DNA of 64,000 nucleotides from Sphingomonas_B tabacisoli (GTDB lineage: Bacteria; Pseudomonadota; Alphaproteobacteria; Sphingomonadales; Sphingomonadaceae): the NCBI RefSeq assembly GCF_042678385.1, contig NZ_JBHUDY010000001.1, positions 248,001 through 312,000 on the forward strand, written 5' to 3'. Made by a program: the position numbers and the translations under genes. Below are positions 1-9,109 of the stretch, one piece after another. Numbering within the stretch: position 1 is the first letter of the stretch; the number at the start of each line of letters is the position of its first letter. The notes under the pieces are model-generated. The model was not told the origin of the DNA and did not search any database. It saw nothing but the letters and a program-made list of their open reading frames with translations.

Positions 1-501
1 GCCTTCGGCGCGGCCCAAGTCGACGACGATGTGGCCGAACTCGACCCGCTTGACGACGCCGGTGATGATCTCGCCGACGCGGTCCTTGAACTCTTCGAAC
101 TGGCGCTCGCGCTCGGCTTCGCGGACCTTCTGAAAGATGATCTGCTTGGAGGCCTGAGCCTGGATGCGGCCGAATTCGATCGGCGGCAGCGGATCGACGA
201 TATAGTCGCCGACCTTGGCGCCCTTCTGCAGGCGCTGCGCGTCGGCGACCGAGACCTGCTTGTAGAGATCGTCGACCTGCTCCACGACTTCGACCACGCG
301 CCACAGGCGAAGGTCGCCGTTCGACGGATCGAGCTTGGCGCGGATGTCCATCTCGGCGCCGTAGCGATTCTTCGCCGCGCGCTGGATGGCGTCTTCCATC
401 GCCTCGATGACGATCGCCTTGTCGATCAGCTTCTCGCGCGCGACCGAGTCCGCGATCGCGAGCAGTTCGGCCTTGTTGGCGGAAACGGCAGCAGTGGCCA
501 T
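1..501 (-). CDS. nusA: Transcription termination/antitermination factor NusA, N-terminal part (cut by window edge)
   Basis: NusA binds RNA polymerase and nascent RNA and tunes pausing, termination and antitermination in the cytoplasm. The first 167 residues are present: the polymerase-binding N-terminal domain (EAMEDAIQRAAKNRYG from about residue 33, then RLWRVVEVVD) and the start of the S1 region (GEIITGVVKRVEFGHIVV near the window edge). The ATG at 499-501 lies four bases after the rimP stop, the usual rimP-nusA order, so the two are very likely co-transcribed. The KH and C-terminal domains lie outside the window. Confidence 0.95.
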   Translation of the reverse strand, partial: MATAAVSANKAELLAIADSVAREKLIDKAIVIEAMEDAIQRAAKNRYGAEMDIRAKLDPSNGDLRLWRVVEVVEQVDDLYKQVSVADAQRLQKGAKVGDYIVDPLPPIEFGRIQAQASKQIIFQKVREAERERQFEEFKDRVGEIITGVVKRVEFGHIVVDLGRAEG

Positions 502-505
502 TCGT

Positions 506-1030
506 TTATCCTTCTACCTTCACTTGGTCTGCGCCTTTGGTGGAAAGCGGCGCGGTTGCGGCAATGAGCCGGTCGGTGAGCGTCAGCTTGGCGCTCTCGA
601 TTTTGTCGAACGGCACCGCGTGGCGGTTGCCGTCCTGAGTGATGATGGCGACGTTCTGTCCGTCGACGCCGTACAGATCGCCCTTGAACTGCTTGCGGCC
701 GTCCAGCTTCTCGGCGAGGGTGACCCGCGCCTCATGTCCTTTCCAGTCGTCGAAATCCTTCAGGCGCGTCAGCGGCCGGTCGATGCCGGGCGAGCTGACT
801 TCGAGCCGATAGGCGTCCTCGATCGGGTCCTTCTCATCGAGCATGTCGGAGAGGCGGCGCGACAGGTCGGCGCAATCGTCGATCGTAAGCTGGCGGGTGT
901 CCGGCCGCTCGGCCATCACCTGCAGGGTCGGATCGGACGTGCCGCCGATCATCGCCACGCGCACAAGGTCGAAGCCGAGCGCTTTCGCCTCGGGCTCGAT
1001 CAGTCGCGTCAGGGCAGCGATGTCTGCCAA
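506..1030 (-). CDS. rimP: Ribosome maturation factor RimP
   Basis: RimP assists late maturation of the 30S subunit. The 174 residues cover the N-terminal alpha/beta domain (about 1-90, with EVSSPGIDRPL near 80-90) and the C-terminal SH3-like barrel (FKGDLYGVDGQNVAI, FDKIESAKL). I place the start at TTG 1028-1030: a GGAGG (1035-1039) sits four bases upstream and the length matches the family. The frame stays open to 1531, but that extension has no RimP character and runs under the oppositely directed dehydrogenase gene. First gene of rimP-nusA; its promoter should lie in the 160-base divergent gap 1031-1190. Confidence 0.93.
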   Translation of the reverse strand: MADIAALTRLIEPEAKALGFDLVRVAMIGGTSDPTLQVMAERPDTRQLTIDDCADLSRRLSDMLDEKDPIEDAYRLEVSSPGIDRPLTRLKDFDDWKGHEARVTLAEKLDGRKQFKGDLYGVDGQNVAIITQDGNRHAVPFDKIESAKLTLTDRLIAATAPLSTKGADQVKVEG

Positions 1031-1190
1031 TCTTCCTCCAGAAATGCACAGGCGTTCCGCGCCGGCGCCGCAGGGCACCAGCCTCAACTCCGTTACCGAT
1101 GTCGAGGGAACGGTTTGGATATAGGCCGATTGAGCCAGCGGCGCAAGCGGTGCAACAAGCGCGCAGCCGTAGAAGATCAAGGAGAATAGG

Positions 1191-2456
1191 ATGCGTTCGG
1201 TTGCTTTAGTCCTCGCGTTGATCGGAACGGGATGTTCGGCGCAGACGGCGCCCGCCGGCGGCGCGCCGGCCGCCAGGTCGAGCCGCGCCAATATGGCGAC
1301 GACGCCCCTGCCGTTCACCAAGACGGACCTGGGCGTTTTCGAGTCGCCGTTCGCCATCGCCATCCTGCCCGACGGCAGCGCGCTGGTGACCGAAAAGGCA
1401 GGCGCGCTGAAACTGCGCACGACGGATGGCGGCATCGCGACCGTCTCGGGCGTGCCGGCGGTCGCCAAAGGCGGCCAGGGTGGGTTGCTCGACGTGGCGC
1501 TAGCCCCCGATTTCACCAGGAGCCGCACCATTTATCTGACCTATGCGGAGCCGCGTCCGGACGGATCGAGCCTGGCGCTTGCACGAGCGACATTGCAGCT
1601 TCACCAGGTTCAGTGCGTGCGCGCGCCTTGTCCGCCCCAGGCCTCGCTTTCCGATGTGAGCGTCATCTGGCGCGCCGGTTCGGACGGCAAGGGCGGCCAG
1701 TTCGGCGCGGTCATCGCCTTTGCGCCCGACGGCAAATCGCTGTTCCTTTCGTCCGGCGAACGCCAGCGCTTCACGCCGGCGCAGGATTCGAGTCAGGCGC
1801 TCGGCAAGATCCTGCACCTGACGCTGGACGGAAAGCCCGCGCCCGGCAACCCGATGGCTGGCCGCACCGGCGCGGCGACGGTCCAGGTCTTCGATCCGCC
1901 GAAGAACAGCAGCCTTGCCGCCTCCGCGCCCGCGCGCACGGTTCAGGCGCGGCAGCCGAATACGACGCCGGCGGAAACCTGGTCGACCGGGCACCGCAAT
2001 CCCTATGGCCTTGTCTTTGCGGGCGACGGCAGGCTGTGGGAAGTCGAGATGGGGCCGAAGGGGGGCGACGAGCTCAACCTGATCCAGCCGGGCAAGAATT
2101 ACGGCTGGCCGCGCGTTTCCAACGGCGACAATTATGACGGCACGCCGATCCCGGATCATGCGCCGGGCGACGGTTTCTATCCGCCGAAGCTGTGGTGGAA
2201 CCCGTCGATCTCGCCGGGTGGCATGATCTACTACACCGGGGCGATGTTCCCGCAGTATCGCGGCTCTCTGTTTATCGCGGCCTTGTCCGGCACGGCGCTG
2301 CTTCGCGTCAGCGTGAAGGGCGATACGGCAAAGGCCGAAAACGCCTGGGACACCGGCGCCCGCATCCGCGACGTCGCGCAGGCACCCGATGGTGCGATCT
2401 GGATGCTGGAAGACGGTTCCGGCGCGCATCTCTGGCGCTTGACGCCGGCGCGCTGA
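1191..2456 (+). CDS. PQQ-dependent aldose sugar dehydrogenase, lipoprotein (GSDH/YliI family)
   Basis: Probable lipid-anchored periplasmic quinoprotein oxidising aldoses. The 421-residue protein starts with a lipoprotein signal whose lipobox is LIGTGC (Cys15). Beta-propeller motifs of the soluble glucose dehydrogenase family follow: GGQGGLLDVALAPDF (about residue 95), WSTGHRNPYGL (about 265), GGDELNLIQPGKNYGWP (about 290-306) and SISPGGMIYYTG (about 340). It is divergent from rimP and lies in a mixed-strand patch that interrupts a conserved minus-strand block. A second, distantly related propeller dehydrogenase lies at 10552-11883. The family assignment is firm; the sugar substrate cannot be read from sequence. 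Confidence 0.85.
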   Translation: MRSVALVLALIGTGCSAQTAPAGGAPAARSSRANMATTPLPFTKTDLGVFESPFAIAILPDGSALVTEKAGALKLRTTDGGIATVSGVPAVAKGGQGGLLDVALAPDFTRSRTIYLTYAEPRPDGSSLALARATLQLHQVQCVRAPCPPQASLSDVSVIWRAGSDGKGGQFGAVIAFAPDGKSLFLSSGERQRFTPAQDSSQALGKILHLTLDGKPAPGNPMAGRTGAATVQVFDPPKNSSLAASAPARTVQARQPNTTPAETWSTGHRNPYGLVFAGDGRLWEVEMGPKGGDELNLIQPGKNYGWPRVSNGDNYDGTPIPDHAPGDGFYPPKLWWNPSISPGGMIYYTGAMFPQYRGSLFIAALSGTALLRVSVKGDTAKAENAWDTGARIRDVAQAPDGAIWMLEDGSGAHLWRLTPAR

Positions 2457-2509
2457 TTGGGAACCTTATCCGAAACGAATTCGTAGGAGACTGAGGAGGT
2501 AAGGCCAAG

Positions 2510-3055
2510 TTGAGTGCTTCGAACGCGACGTTTGCGATCGCAGAAATGCGTGAGTTTGCTTCGTTTTCATCCGCCACTCAGCGCTATATCCGGCGGTCGC
2601 TCGGGATCGTGCGCGAACCGGACGCGGTGGAGCGCTACTCGCGCGATCCGGTCGAGCGCGTCACGCTTTCCGCGCAGGCGCGCTGCTACGAACGCATTCC
2701 GGAAATCAGGGAGCGCGTTCCCGAACATAGCGGGTTGGACGCGGTGGAGCCGTTTATGGCGCCGCTGGTCGGGATCAGCGCGTTCGATCTGGCGCAGGAC
2801 CGGCTGACCAGCTTTTCGGCCTATCGTTTCCTGTACGAGCGCTTGATCGGCGCGGCGGCGCGGCCCTGGCTGCTGGGCGCCTTTTGCGCGGCGTCGTCGA
2901 TGCCGCACATTCTGCCGGCCCGCCGGCGCGACCTGTTCTTGACCATCACCGAGAGCACGGCGACGGCGCCGGGCTGGTCGCGCCGGGAGCCGAGCTTCTA
3001 TCCCGAATGGATCGACCTCGGCGCGGACGATGCCGAGGCCGATCCAAGCTCTTAG
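2510..3055 (+). CDS. Hypothetical protein, 181 aa
   Basis: No family recognised. The start is TTG 2510-2512, nine bases after a strong GGAGGT (2495-2500). The protein is soluble-looking and mixed in composition, rich in Arg and Glu (ERYSRDPVERVTLSAQARC, REPSFYPEWIDLG near the end), without signal peptide or membrane segment. It follows the sugar dehydrogenase by 53 bases on the same strand and may share its transcript. Its TAG stop overlaps the stop of the convergent PEP-CTERM gene in a 4-base TTAG. Confidence 0.7.
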   Translation: MSASNATFAIAEMREFASFSSATQRYIRRSLGIVREPDAVERYSRDPVERVTLSAQARCYERIPEIRERVPEHSGLDAVEPFMAPLVGISAFDLAQDRLTSFSAYRFLYERLIGAAARPWLLGAFCAASSMPHILPARRRDLFLTITESTATAPGWSRREPSFYPEWIDLGADDAEADPSS

Positions 3056-3735
3056 GCGCGTGCGAGAAGCGTACCTTTGCGCCGGGCGGCTGCACCGGCC
3101 ATGCCGAAGCCGCCGATCAGCAGCGCCCAGGTCGCCGGTTCCGGCACGCCCTGCGCCGGCACGGCGTCGAAGCGCAGATTGTCGGCAGTGCCGAGGCGGT
3201 TCAGGCCGAAGCCGACGAGGCCGCTGCCCGGCGCAAAGCCATAGTTATAGCTGTAGCTGAGCGTGCTGCCGTTGTTGGCGAGGATGTTCAGCGTCGCGAC
3301 GGTGCCGGTCACGCTGACGTCGATCGACGCGCTCTGGAAACCGAAGCCGAGCGACTGGAACGGCCCGTTAAGATCGTTGTTGCCGGTGTCGAAGCCATAG
3401 CGGTCGAAAAAGCCGTCGCCGTCATTGTCCTGGATCTTGATGAAATAGCTGTTCGCGGTGTCGTAGCCGAGCGTCAGCGCGACATAGCTGCCGGAATCGA
3501 ACCCGCGCAGCGCCGCGTCGACCCCGACCGTGCTGGACGAAGAGCCGTTATAGGTGGCGAGCGACACGAAGTTGGTCGTGATCGCCTTGTTGCCGCTGAT
3601 CCGGATATTGCCGTTCTGGATCGTGTAGGCCGGTCCCGGATTGAGCGCGTCGGCGCGGTTGAAATCGTCCACGATTGCGGCGTGGGCGCTCGTCGTCAGC
3701 AGCGCGCCGGCGAAGGCGCCCAATAGGATACGCAT
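3052..3735 (-). CDS. PEPxxWA-CTERM sorting-domain secreted protein
   Basis: Exported protein of 227 residues with a C-terminal PEP-CTERM signal: VPEPATWALLIGGFGMAG, a hydrophobic stretch, then AAARRK. This tag is recognised by an exosortase-type system (not in this window) and is common in sphingomonads. An N-terminal signal peptide ends at TSAHA (about residue 20). The middle looks like a beta-sandwich, with FDSGSYVALTLGYDT and a DNDGDGFFDRYG acidic loop that could bind calcium. I prefer ATG 3733-3735 to a GTG three codons upstream because AGGG lies at good spacing from it. Probably a surface or extracellular-matrix protein; ligand unknown. Confidence 0.85.
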   Translation of the reverse strand: MRILLGAFAGALLTTSAHAAIVDDFNRADALNPGPAYTIQNGNIRISGNKAITTNFVSLATYNGSSSSTVGVDAALRGFDSGSYVALTLGYDTANSYFIKIQDNDGDGFFDRYGFDTGNNDLNGPFQSLGFGFQSASIDVSVTGTVATLNILANNGSTLSYSYNYGFAPGSGLVGFGLNRLGTADNLRFDAVPAQGVPEPATWALLIGGFGMAGAAARRKGTLLARA

Positions 3736-3835
3736 GTCTTTCACCCTGTTTTCTGGTTGGCGAGCAGCCGGTTAGCGGCCCGTTCGCCATCCGGAATGAT
3801 GGGGCGACCAGAAAGACGGATCGTGCGACGAAGAC

Positions 3836-4513
3836 TCAGCGCCGCAAGTAACGGAAATACCAAACTTCATGGCCCTTGCGCCGGGCCTTCGCCTCGTAGC
3901 GCGTTTGCGGCCAATCGGCAGGGCGCTGCAGGAAATCGGCGGCGGTCTGGGCCTGCCAGTCGAAGTCGCGGCGTTGGTTCATGACCATCATCGACCAGCG
4001 GCAATAGGTCGGGTCGTCGGTGCCGAGCCGGAACTCGGCGCCCAGCTTCAGCTTGGCGGCGATCAGGTCGAGCGGGCCGTGATTGACCATGCGCCTTTTG
4101 GCGTGGCGCGCCTTGGGCCAGGGATCGGGGTGGAGCAGGTACAGCCGGTCCAACGAGGCATCGGGCAGCCGCTCCAGCGCATCGAGCGCATCGCCCATGT
4201 GCACGCGGACATTGGCAAGCTCGCGGTCGTCGATCTTGGCGAGTGCGCCGACGACGCCGTTCAGGAACGGCTCGCAGCCGATAAAGCCGTGGTCCGGCCG
4301 CGCCTCGGCCTGCGCCGCGAGGTGCTCGCCCGCGCCAAAGCCGATCTCGAACTCCAGCGGCCGATCATCGCCGAACAGCGCCCGCGCATCGAGCGGCCCG
4401 TCCGGCACGGAGACACGCGGCAGCAGCTCGGCCAGCAACTCCTCCTGACCGGCGCGCAGCTTGTGCCCCTTAGCGCGGCCGTAGAGGCGTCGGATCGTCA
4501 GCGGGTCGCTCAT
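3836..4513 (-). CDS. trmB: tRNA (guanine-N7-)-methyltransferase TrmB
   Basis: SAM-dependent enzyme making m7G46 in the variable loop of tRNAs. It has 225 residues. The SAM-binding motif is FEIGFGAGEHLAAQA (about 54-68), followed by FIGCEPFLNGV and the family signature LHPDPWPKARHAKRRMV (about 125-142). The C-terminus YEAKARRKGHEVWYFRY is also typical. It lies 13 bases after metK on the same strand, so it is probably made from the metK transcript, placing a SAM consumer beside the SAM synthetase. Confidence 0.95.
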   Translation of the reverse strand: MSDPLTIRRLYGRAKGHKLRAGQEELLAELLPRVSVPDGPLDARALFGDDRPLEFEIGFGAGEHLAAQAEARPDHGFIGCEPFLNGVVGALAKIDDRELANVRVHMGDALDALERLPDASLDRLYLLHPDPWPKARHAKRRMVNHGPLDLIAAKLKLGAEFRLGTDDPTYCRWSMMVMNQRRDFDWQAQTAADFLQRPADWPQTRYEAKARRKGHEVWYFRYLRR

Positions 4514-4526
4514 GCGCGTGCCCGCG

Positions 4527-5771
<1,245 letters not shown>

Positions 5772-5807
5772 CGTCGGTCCTGTGCTGCACGCGGGCGGAA
5801 GCCGCAT

Positions 5808-5823
5808 ATAAAGATATGTTTAT
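5808..5823 (-). promoter_or_regulatory. Near-palindromic operator upstream of metK (SahR/SamR-like)
   Basis: ATAAAGAT at 5808-5815 faces ATGTTTAT at 5816-5823: two 8-base half-sites without spacer, seven of eight positions symmetric. The site is AT-rich in a GC-rich neighbourhood and lies 37-52 bases upstream of the metK ATG. From memory, ArsR-family SAM/SAH-responsive repressors of the methionine cycle use ATAAAGAT-ATCTTTAT-type sites. Assignment to such a regulator is inference; no regulator gene of that kind is in the window. Confidence 0.5.
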
Positions 5824-5835
5824 GTGTGCAGGCCT

Positions 5836-7437
5836 CTAGCGGCGGCGAAGGCGAAAGACAACGCCGAAAGCGGCGAGCGCGAGCGCCAGCAGCGCCGGAA
5901 GAAGATTGCCGAAGCGGGCGAACAACGTCGGCGGCAGGGGCGCGGGAAGGCGCGCGTCCATCACGGCCGCCTTGTGCGGGCCGATGCTGCCCAGTAACCG
6001 CCCGTCGGGAGCGATCAGGGCGGAAATGCCGGTCGGCGTCGCGCGGACGATCGTCATGCCTTCCTCCGCCGCGCGCAGCCGCGCCTGGGCGAGATGCTGC
6101 GGCGGGCCCCAGCTTCCGAACCAGGCGTCGTTGGACGGGTTGAACACGAACAAGGGGCGGTGCGCCGGATCAACGACATGGCCCGAAAAGATGATCTCGT
6201 AGCAGATCTGAAAGCCGACCGGGCCGATGCCGGGGATGTCAAACGTCTTGGGGCCCGGGCCGGGCCAGAAATCGAGGTCGCCCGGCACGAGCCGCGACAG
6301 GCCGAGCGGTGTCAGGATCGTCCGCATCGGCAGATATTCGCCATAGGGGACGAGGTGCGCCTTGTCGTAGCGGGCGTGGATTTGCGTGTCCGGCCCGAGC
6401 GCGAACACGCTGTTGCGCCCGCCGATCGCGCGGCCGGCCTTGTCGTATTCTAGCGCAATGCCGCCGGTCAGCAGCATGTCGGCCCGCCCGACCGCCTTCA
6501 TCAGGAAGCGGCGCAGGCCGGGTTCCTCCTCCAGCAAATAGCCATTGTCGATCGCTGCTTCTGGCCAGAGCAGGATGCGGGGAGCGGTGTCGCTCGGCGG
6601 CCCCGACATGCGGACGAGTTGGCGAATGTGCGCGGCTTGCGCTGCGACGTCCTGCTTCTCGTCCTGGCTGACGTTCGGCTGGACAACGCGGATATGGGGG
6701 CCGGTCGCGGGGCTGTGCGGGACGGGGATGAGGGCGAGCAGGGCGATCGGCGCGACCAGAGCCGCTGCCGTCCATTGCCGCCGGAGCAACAGGCTCAGCC
6801 CGCCCGCGGCGAGGATCGTCAGGCCGGATAGGCCGTAGGTGCCGATCCACGCTGCTTCCCGCGCGACCGGCTCGATCGGCACCCAGATAGCGGCGAGCGG
6901 GTTCCAGGCGAAGCCGGTGAACATCGTCGCGCGGAGATATTCGGTCGCGATCCAGGCGGCGGCGGAGAGGAAAACGAAGGAAATTCCGTTCGTATCGAGC
7001 GAAGTCGAGATACGCGTGTTCGCCCGCTCCGAGCTGCGCTTCTCGACTGCGCTCGAAGCGAACGGGTATTTGTTGGTCGCCAGCGAAACGACCGCCGCTC
7101 CCACCGCCGGAAACACTGCCAGGTACAGCGACAGCGCGACCACCGCGCCGTAGCCGAACCAATGCGGCATGCTGTCCTGGTAAGTGAACGCATGCGCGAT
7201 CCAGTTCAGGCCGACGGTGAAATGGCTGAGCGCGAACAGCCACATGCGGGAGAACGCGCCGCGAGCGTTCGGCGCGCTCCGCAGCAGTTCGATCAGCAGC
7301 GCGAAGCACAAGAGCGTCACCGGCCACAGCTCCAGCGGCGCGAAGCCGGTCGCCGACAGCGCGCCTGCCGTCAGCGCGAGAAGCTTGGGATAACGGAGCA
7401 CTGCGCCGCCTATTGCCCGGCTTTGCGACAGTTTCAA
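5836..7437 (-). CDS. lnt: Apolipoprotein N-acyltransferase, with an in-frame repeat insertion
   Basis: Integral inner-membrane enzyme that adds the third acyl chain to lipoproteins. The 533 residues comprise an N-terminal multi-helix membrane region, a periplasmic nitrilase-like domain (about 230-490) and a final helix. The Glu-Lys-Cys triad is visible in LLWPEAAID, RYDKAHLVPYGEYLP and FQICYEIIF. Residues about 125-151 are encoded by a 25-base-arm inverted repeat (6986-7065) placed between two membrane helices without breaking the frame. Normally lnt directly follows corC; here 4.7 kb of accessory genes separate them. Confidence 0.94.
   Translation of the reverse strand: MKLSQSRAIGGAVLRYPKLLALTAGALSATGFAPLELWPVTLLCFALLIELLRSAPNARGAFSRMWLFALSHFTVGLNWIAHAFTYQDSMPHWFGYGAVVALSLYLAVFPAVGAAVVSLATNKYPFASSAVEKRSSERANTRISTSLDTNGISFVFLSAAAWIATEYLRATMFTGFAWNPLAAIWVPIEPVAREAAWIGTYGLSGLTILAAGGLSLLLRRQWTAAALVAPIALLALIPVPHSPATGPHIRVVQPNVSQDEKQDVAAQAAHIRQLVRMSGPPSDTAPRILLWPEAAIDNGYLLEEEPGLRRFLMKAVGRADMLLTGGIALEYDKAGRAIGGRNSVFALGPDTQIHARYDKAHLVPYGEYLPMRTILTPLGLSRLVPGDLDFWPGPGPKTFDIPGIGPVGFQICYEIIFSGHVVDPAHRPLFVFNPSNDAWFGSWGPPQHLAQARLRAAEEGMTIVRATPTGISALIAPDGRLLGSIGPHKAAVMDARLPAPLPPTLFARFGNLLPALLALALAAFGVVFRLRRR
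6986..7065. repeat. Palindromic repeat (element A) inside the lnt coding sequence
   Basis: Left arm 6986-7010 and right arm 7041-7065 are complementary at 22 of 25 positions, separated by 30 bases. The core CGAGCGAAGTCGAG also occurs in the intergenic copies at 10460-10529 and 29819-29904. Here it is translated as part of Lnt, adding about 27 residues with no stop codon in the used frame. Confidence 0.8.
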
Positions 7438-7457
7438 TCGCGCGTAAGGATCGGGCG

Positions 7458-8060
7458 ATGTTCAGCGTTCTCCTCGCCTTGGCCGCCGCGCCGCTCTCCG
7501 CTCAGCAACAGCAGCAGATCCGCTGCGTCGCCGTGCTCGCGATCCTGGCGGGGGAGCAGGAACGGCACACCGCCGCGGCGCTCGACCTGCCTCCGCTCGG
7601 ACGCCAGGGCGCTCGTTTTGCGCAGGTGGTCGGCGACGCAGTGGTGAAAGAAACCGGGCGAACGCAAGAACAGGTGCGCGACCTGATCCTGGCCCAGGTG
7701 AAAGCGACGCAGCAGGCCGCCGGCAAGGATGCGAAGCTGCCGCTCGCCGAAGCGACGGGTTGCATCGAGGTGATGAACGCGGTCGCTCCGCCGCTGCCGC
7801 CCCCGGACACGCTGCAATGCGCCGGGCTGCTGAAGCTTGCCGCCGACGATGTGAAGCGCCGCGAGGGCATGTCCAAAACGGCGATGGACCTGATCTCGAT
7901 CGCCGCCCTGCTCGAAGACCGCGCGCGGACCGAGCTCGGCAGCGCGGGCAAGACCGGGGCGGAGAGCGACCAGGCGCTGACGCTCGCGCGCGAAGCCATC
8001 GCCGCCAACCCCAAAAGCGCGCCCGACATGGAAGCGTGCGTGGAGCTTGCCCAGCCATGA
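7458..8060 (+). CDS. Secreted hypothetical protein, 200 aa
   Basis: No family recognised. I start at ATG 7458-7460 because AAGGA lies at 7446-7450 and the protein then opens with a signal peptide (FSVLLALAAAPLSA, cleavage near residue 16). The rest is helical and Ala-rich with three Cys in similar contexts (IRCVAVLAIL, ATGCIEVMNAV, LQCAGLLKLAADD), suggesting an internally repeated helical unit. Divergent from lnt with 20 bases between start codons. Its TGA overlaps the next ATG by four bases, so it is coupled to the VOC gene. Confidence 0.75.
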   Translation: MFSVLLALAAAPLSAQQQQQIRCVAVLAILAGEQERHTAAALDLPPLGRQGARFAQVVGDAVVKETGRTQEQVRDLILAQVKATQQAAGKDAKLPLAEATGCIEVMNAVAPPLPPPDTLQCAGLLKLAADDVKRREGMSKTAMDLISIAALLEDRARTELGSAGKTGAESDQALTLAREAIAANPKSAPDMEACVELAQP

Positions 8061-8479
8061 GGCCGTTTCACCTCGCCTTTCCGGTTCACGACCTCGATGC
8101 GGCGCGGCATTTCTATGGCGAACTGCTTGGCTGCGCGGAGGGGCGGAGCTCGGACCGCTGGATCGATTTCGACCTCTACGGCCATCAGATCGTCGCCCAT
8201 CTGGACGAGGCGGCGCGGCCGGCGGGCGTCACCAATCCGGTCGACGGCCATGACGTGCCGGTGCCGCATTTCGGCGTGGTGCTGACGATGGCCGACTGGC
8301 AGGCGCTCGCCGACCGGCTGACCGAAGCGGGTGTGGCGTTCGGCATCGCGCCCCACATCCGCTTCAAGGGCCAGGCGGGCGAACAAGCGACGATGTTCTT
8401 TCGCGATCCCAGCGGCAACGCACTGGAGTTCAAGGCGTTTGCCGATGACGCCATGCTGTTCGCAAAGGACGCGAAATGA
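8057..8479 (+). CDS. VOC-family (glyoxalase/dioxygenase-like) protein
   Basis: Single-chain vicinal oxygen chelate protein of 140 residues with two beta-alpha-beta-beta-beta modules: FHLAFPVHDLDAARHFYGEL at the start and HFGVVLTMADWQALADRL at about 75. His5 (FHLAF), His75 (PHFGV) and the late Glu in NALEFKAF are plausible metal ligands, and FFRDPSGNALEF is the typical C-terminal VOC signature. The substrate cannot be predicted. It overlaps the preceding and following genes by ATGA, forming a three-gene operon. Confidence 0.85.
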   Translation: MRPFHLAFPVHDLDAARHFYGELLGCAEGRSSDRWIDFDLYGHQIVAHLDEAARPAGVTNPVDGHDVPVPHFGVVLTMADWQALADRLTEAGVAFGIAPHIRFKGQAGEQATMFFRDPSGNALEFKAFADDAMLFAKDAK

Positions 8480-8778
8480 CCACGCCGATCGAACTCGACC
8501 TGCCGCACAAGCTGGGCAAGGCGGCTGCGCGGGCGCGGATCGAGAACGGCTTCGGCAAGCTCGCCAGCTTCATCCCCGGCGGGTCGGTCTCCGAACACCA
8601 TTGGGACGGCGACACGCTGAGCTTCACCGTCGAAGCGATGGGCCAGCGGATCGCCAGTCGCCTGACCGTGCTGGAAGACAAGGTCCACGCCAGCTTCGAC
8701 CTGCCGCCGTTCCTCGCTCTGTTCGCGGAGAAGATCAGGGCCAAGCTCACCGAGGAAGCGCCCAAGCTGTTGAGGTGA
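8476..8778 (+). CDS. Polyhydroxyalkanoic acid system family protein (PHA_gran_rgn)
   Basis: Small cytosolic protein of 100 residues matching the family annotated as polyhydroxyalkanoic acid system protein: an early basic helix (PHKLGKAAARARIENGFGKL), a beta-rich middle (WDGDTLSFTVEAMGQ, ITSRL-like strand ASRLTVL) and a terminal helix (LFAEKIRAKLTEEAPKLL). The biochemical role is not established. Its start overlaps the VOC gene stop in ATGA. No PHA synthase or phasin is nearby, so a role in granules is only a family label. Confidence 0.75.
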   Translation: MTTPIELDLPHKLGKAAARARIENGFGKLASFIPGGSVSEHHWDGDTLSFTVEAMGQRIASRLTVLEDKVHASFDLPPFLALFAEKIRAKLTEEAPKLLR

Positions 8779-9109
8779 GGGAGCCTCTAAGTTCACAAAC
8801 TTCCAGGGGTGAGGCGACTTTTTCGTGAACTTATGCGGGATTATCGTTTGGCTGCAGAGGTTTGGTAGAAAATAGGAAATGCCGAACGGTGGAGAATCCG
8901 CGACGGATAGTGATCGCCGGGCGAGAGCAGAGGCCCTGAGAAAGATCGGGTGAAAGAGGCGCTCGGTCATCCACGATCATATGCCTGAGCGGGTGGGGTG
9001 TAGGACAGAGTTTTGGCTGCATTGGGTTGGGAAGTGAAAGCTCGCGGTGCGTGGCTCCATCGTCGATGTTCGGCTATCCGATTGGATGCTTAGGAAACGT
9101 GAGTTGGCG
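8779..9109. other. 331-base intergenic stretch with one inverted repeat
   Basis: No convincing gene. It holds a perfect 9-base inverted repeat, TAAGTTCAC (8788-8796) and GTGAACTTA (8825-8833), with a 28-base interior containing a T5 run. The remainder is lower in GC than the surroundings and leads into the SpoU methyltransferase gene. The repeat does not have a trailing T-run, so it is not an obvious terminator; it could be a dispersed repeat unit. Confidence 0.5.

Noticed and set aside
1031..1531. N-terminal extension of rimP
   Set aside because: In-frame but overlaps the dehydrogenase gene, exceeds family length and has no RimP-like sequence; a TTG with GGAGG gives the normal start.
5772..5835. 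SAM riboswitch before metK
   Set aside because: The 64-base gap is too short and shows no pseudoknot or conserved SAM-II/SAM-SAH pattern; only a palindromic operator is visible.
8788..8833. Rho-independent terminator after the PHA-system gene
   Set aside because: A 9-base inverted repeat exists, but the loop is 28 bases and no T-run follows; left as an unexplained repeat.
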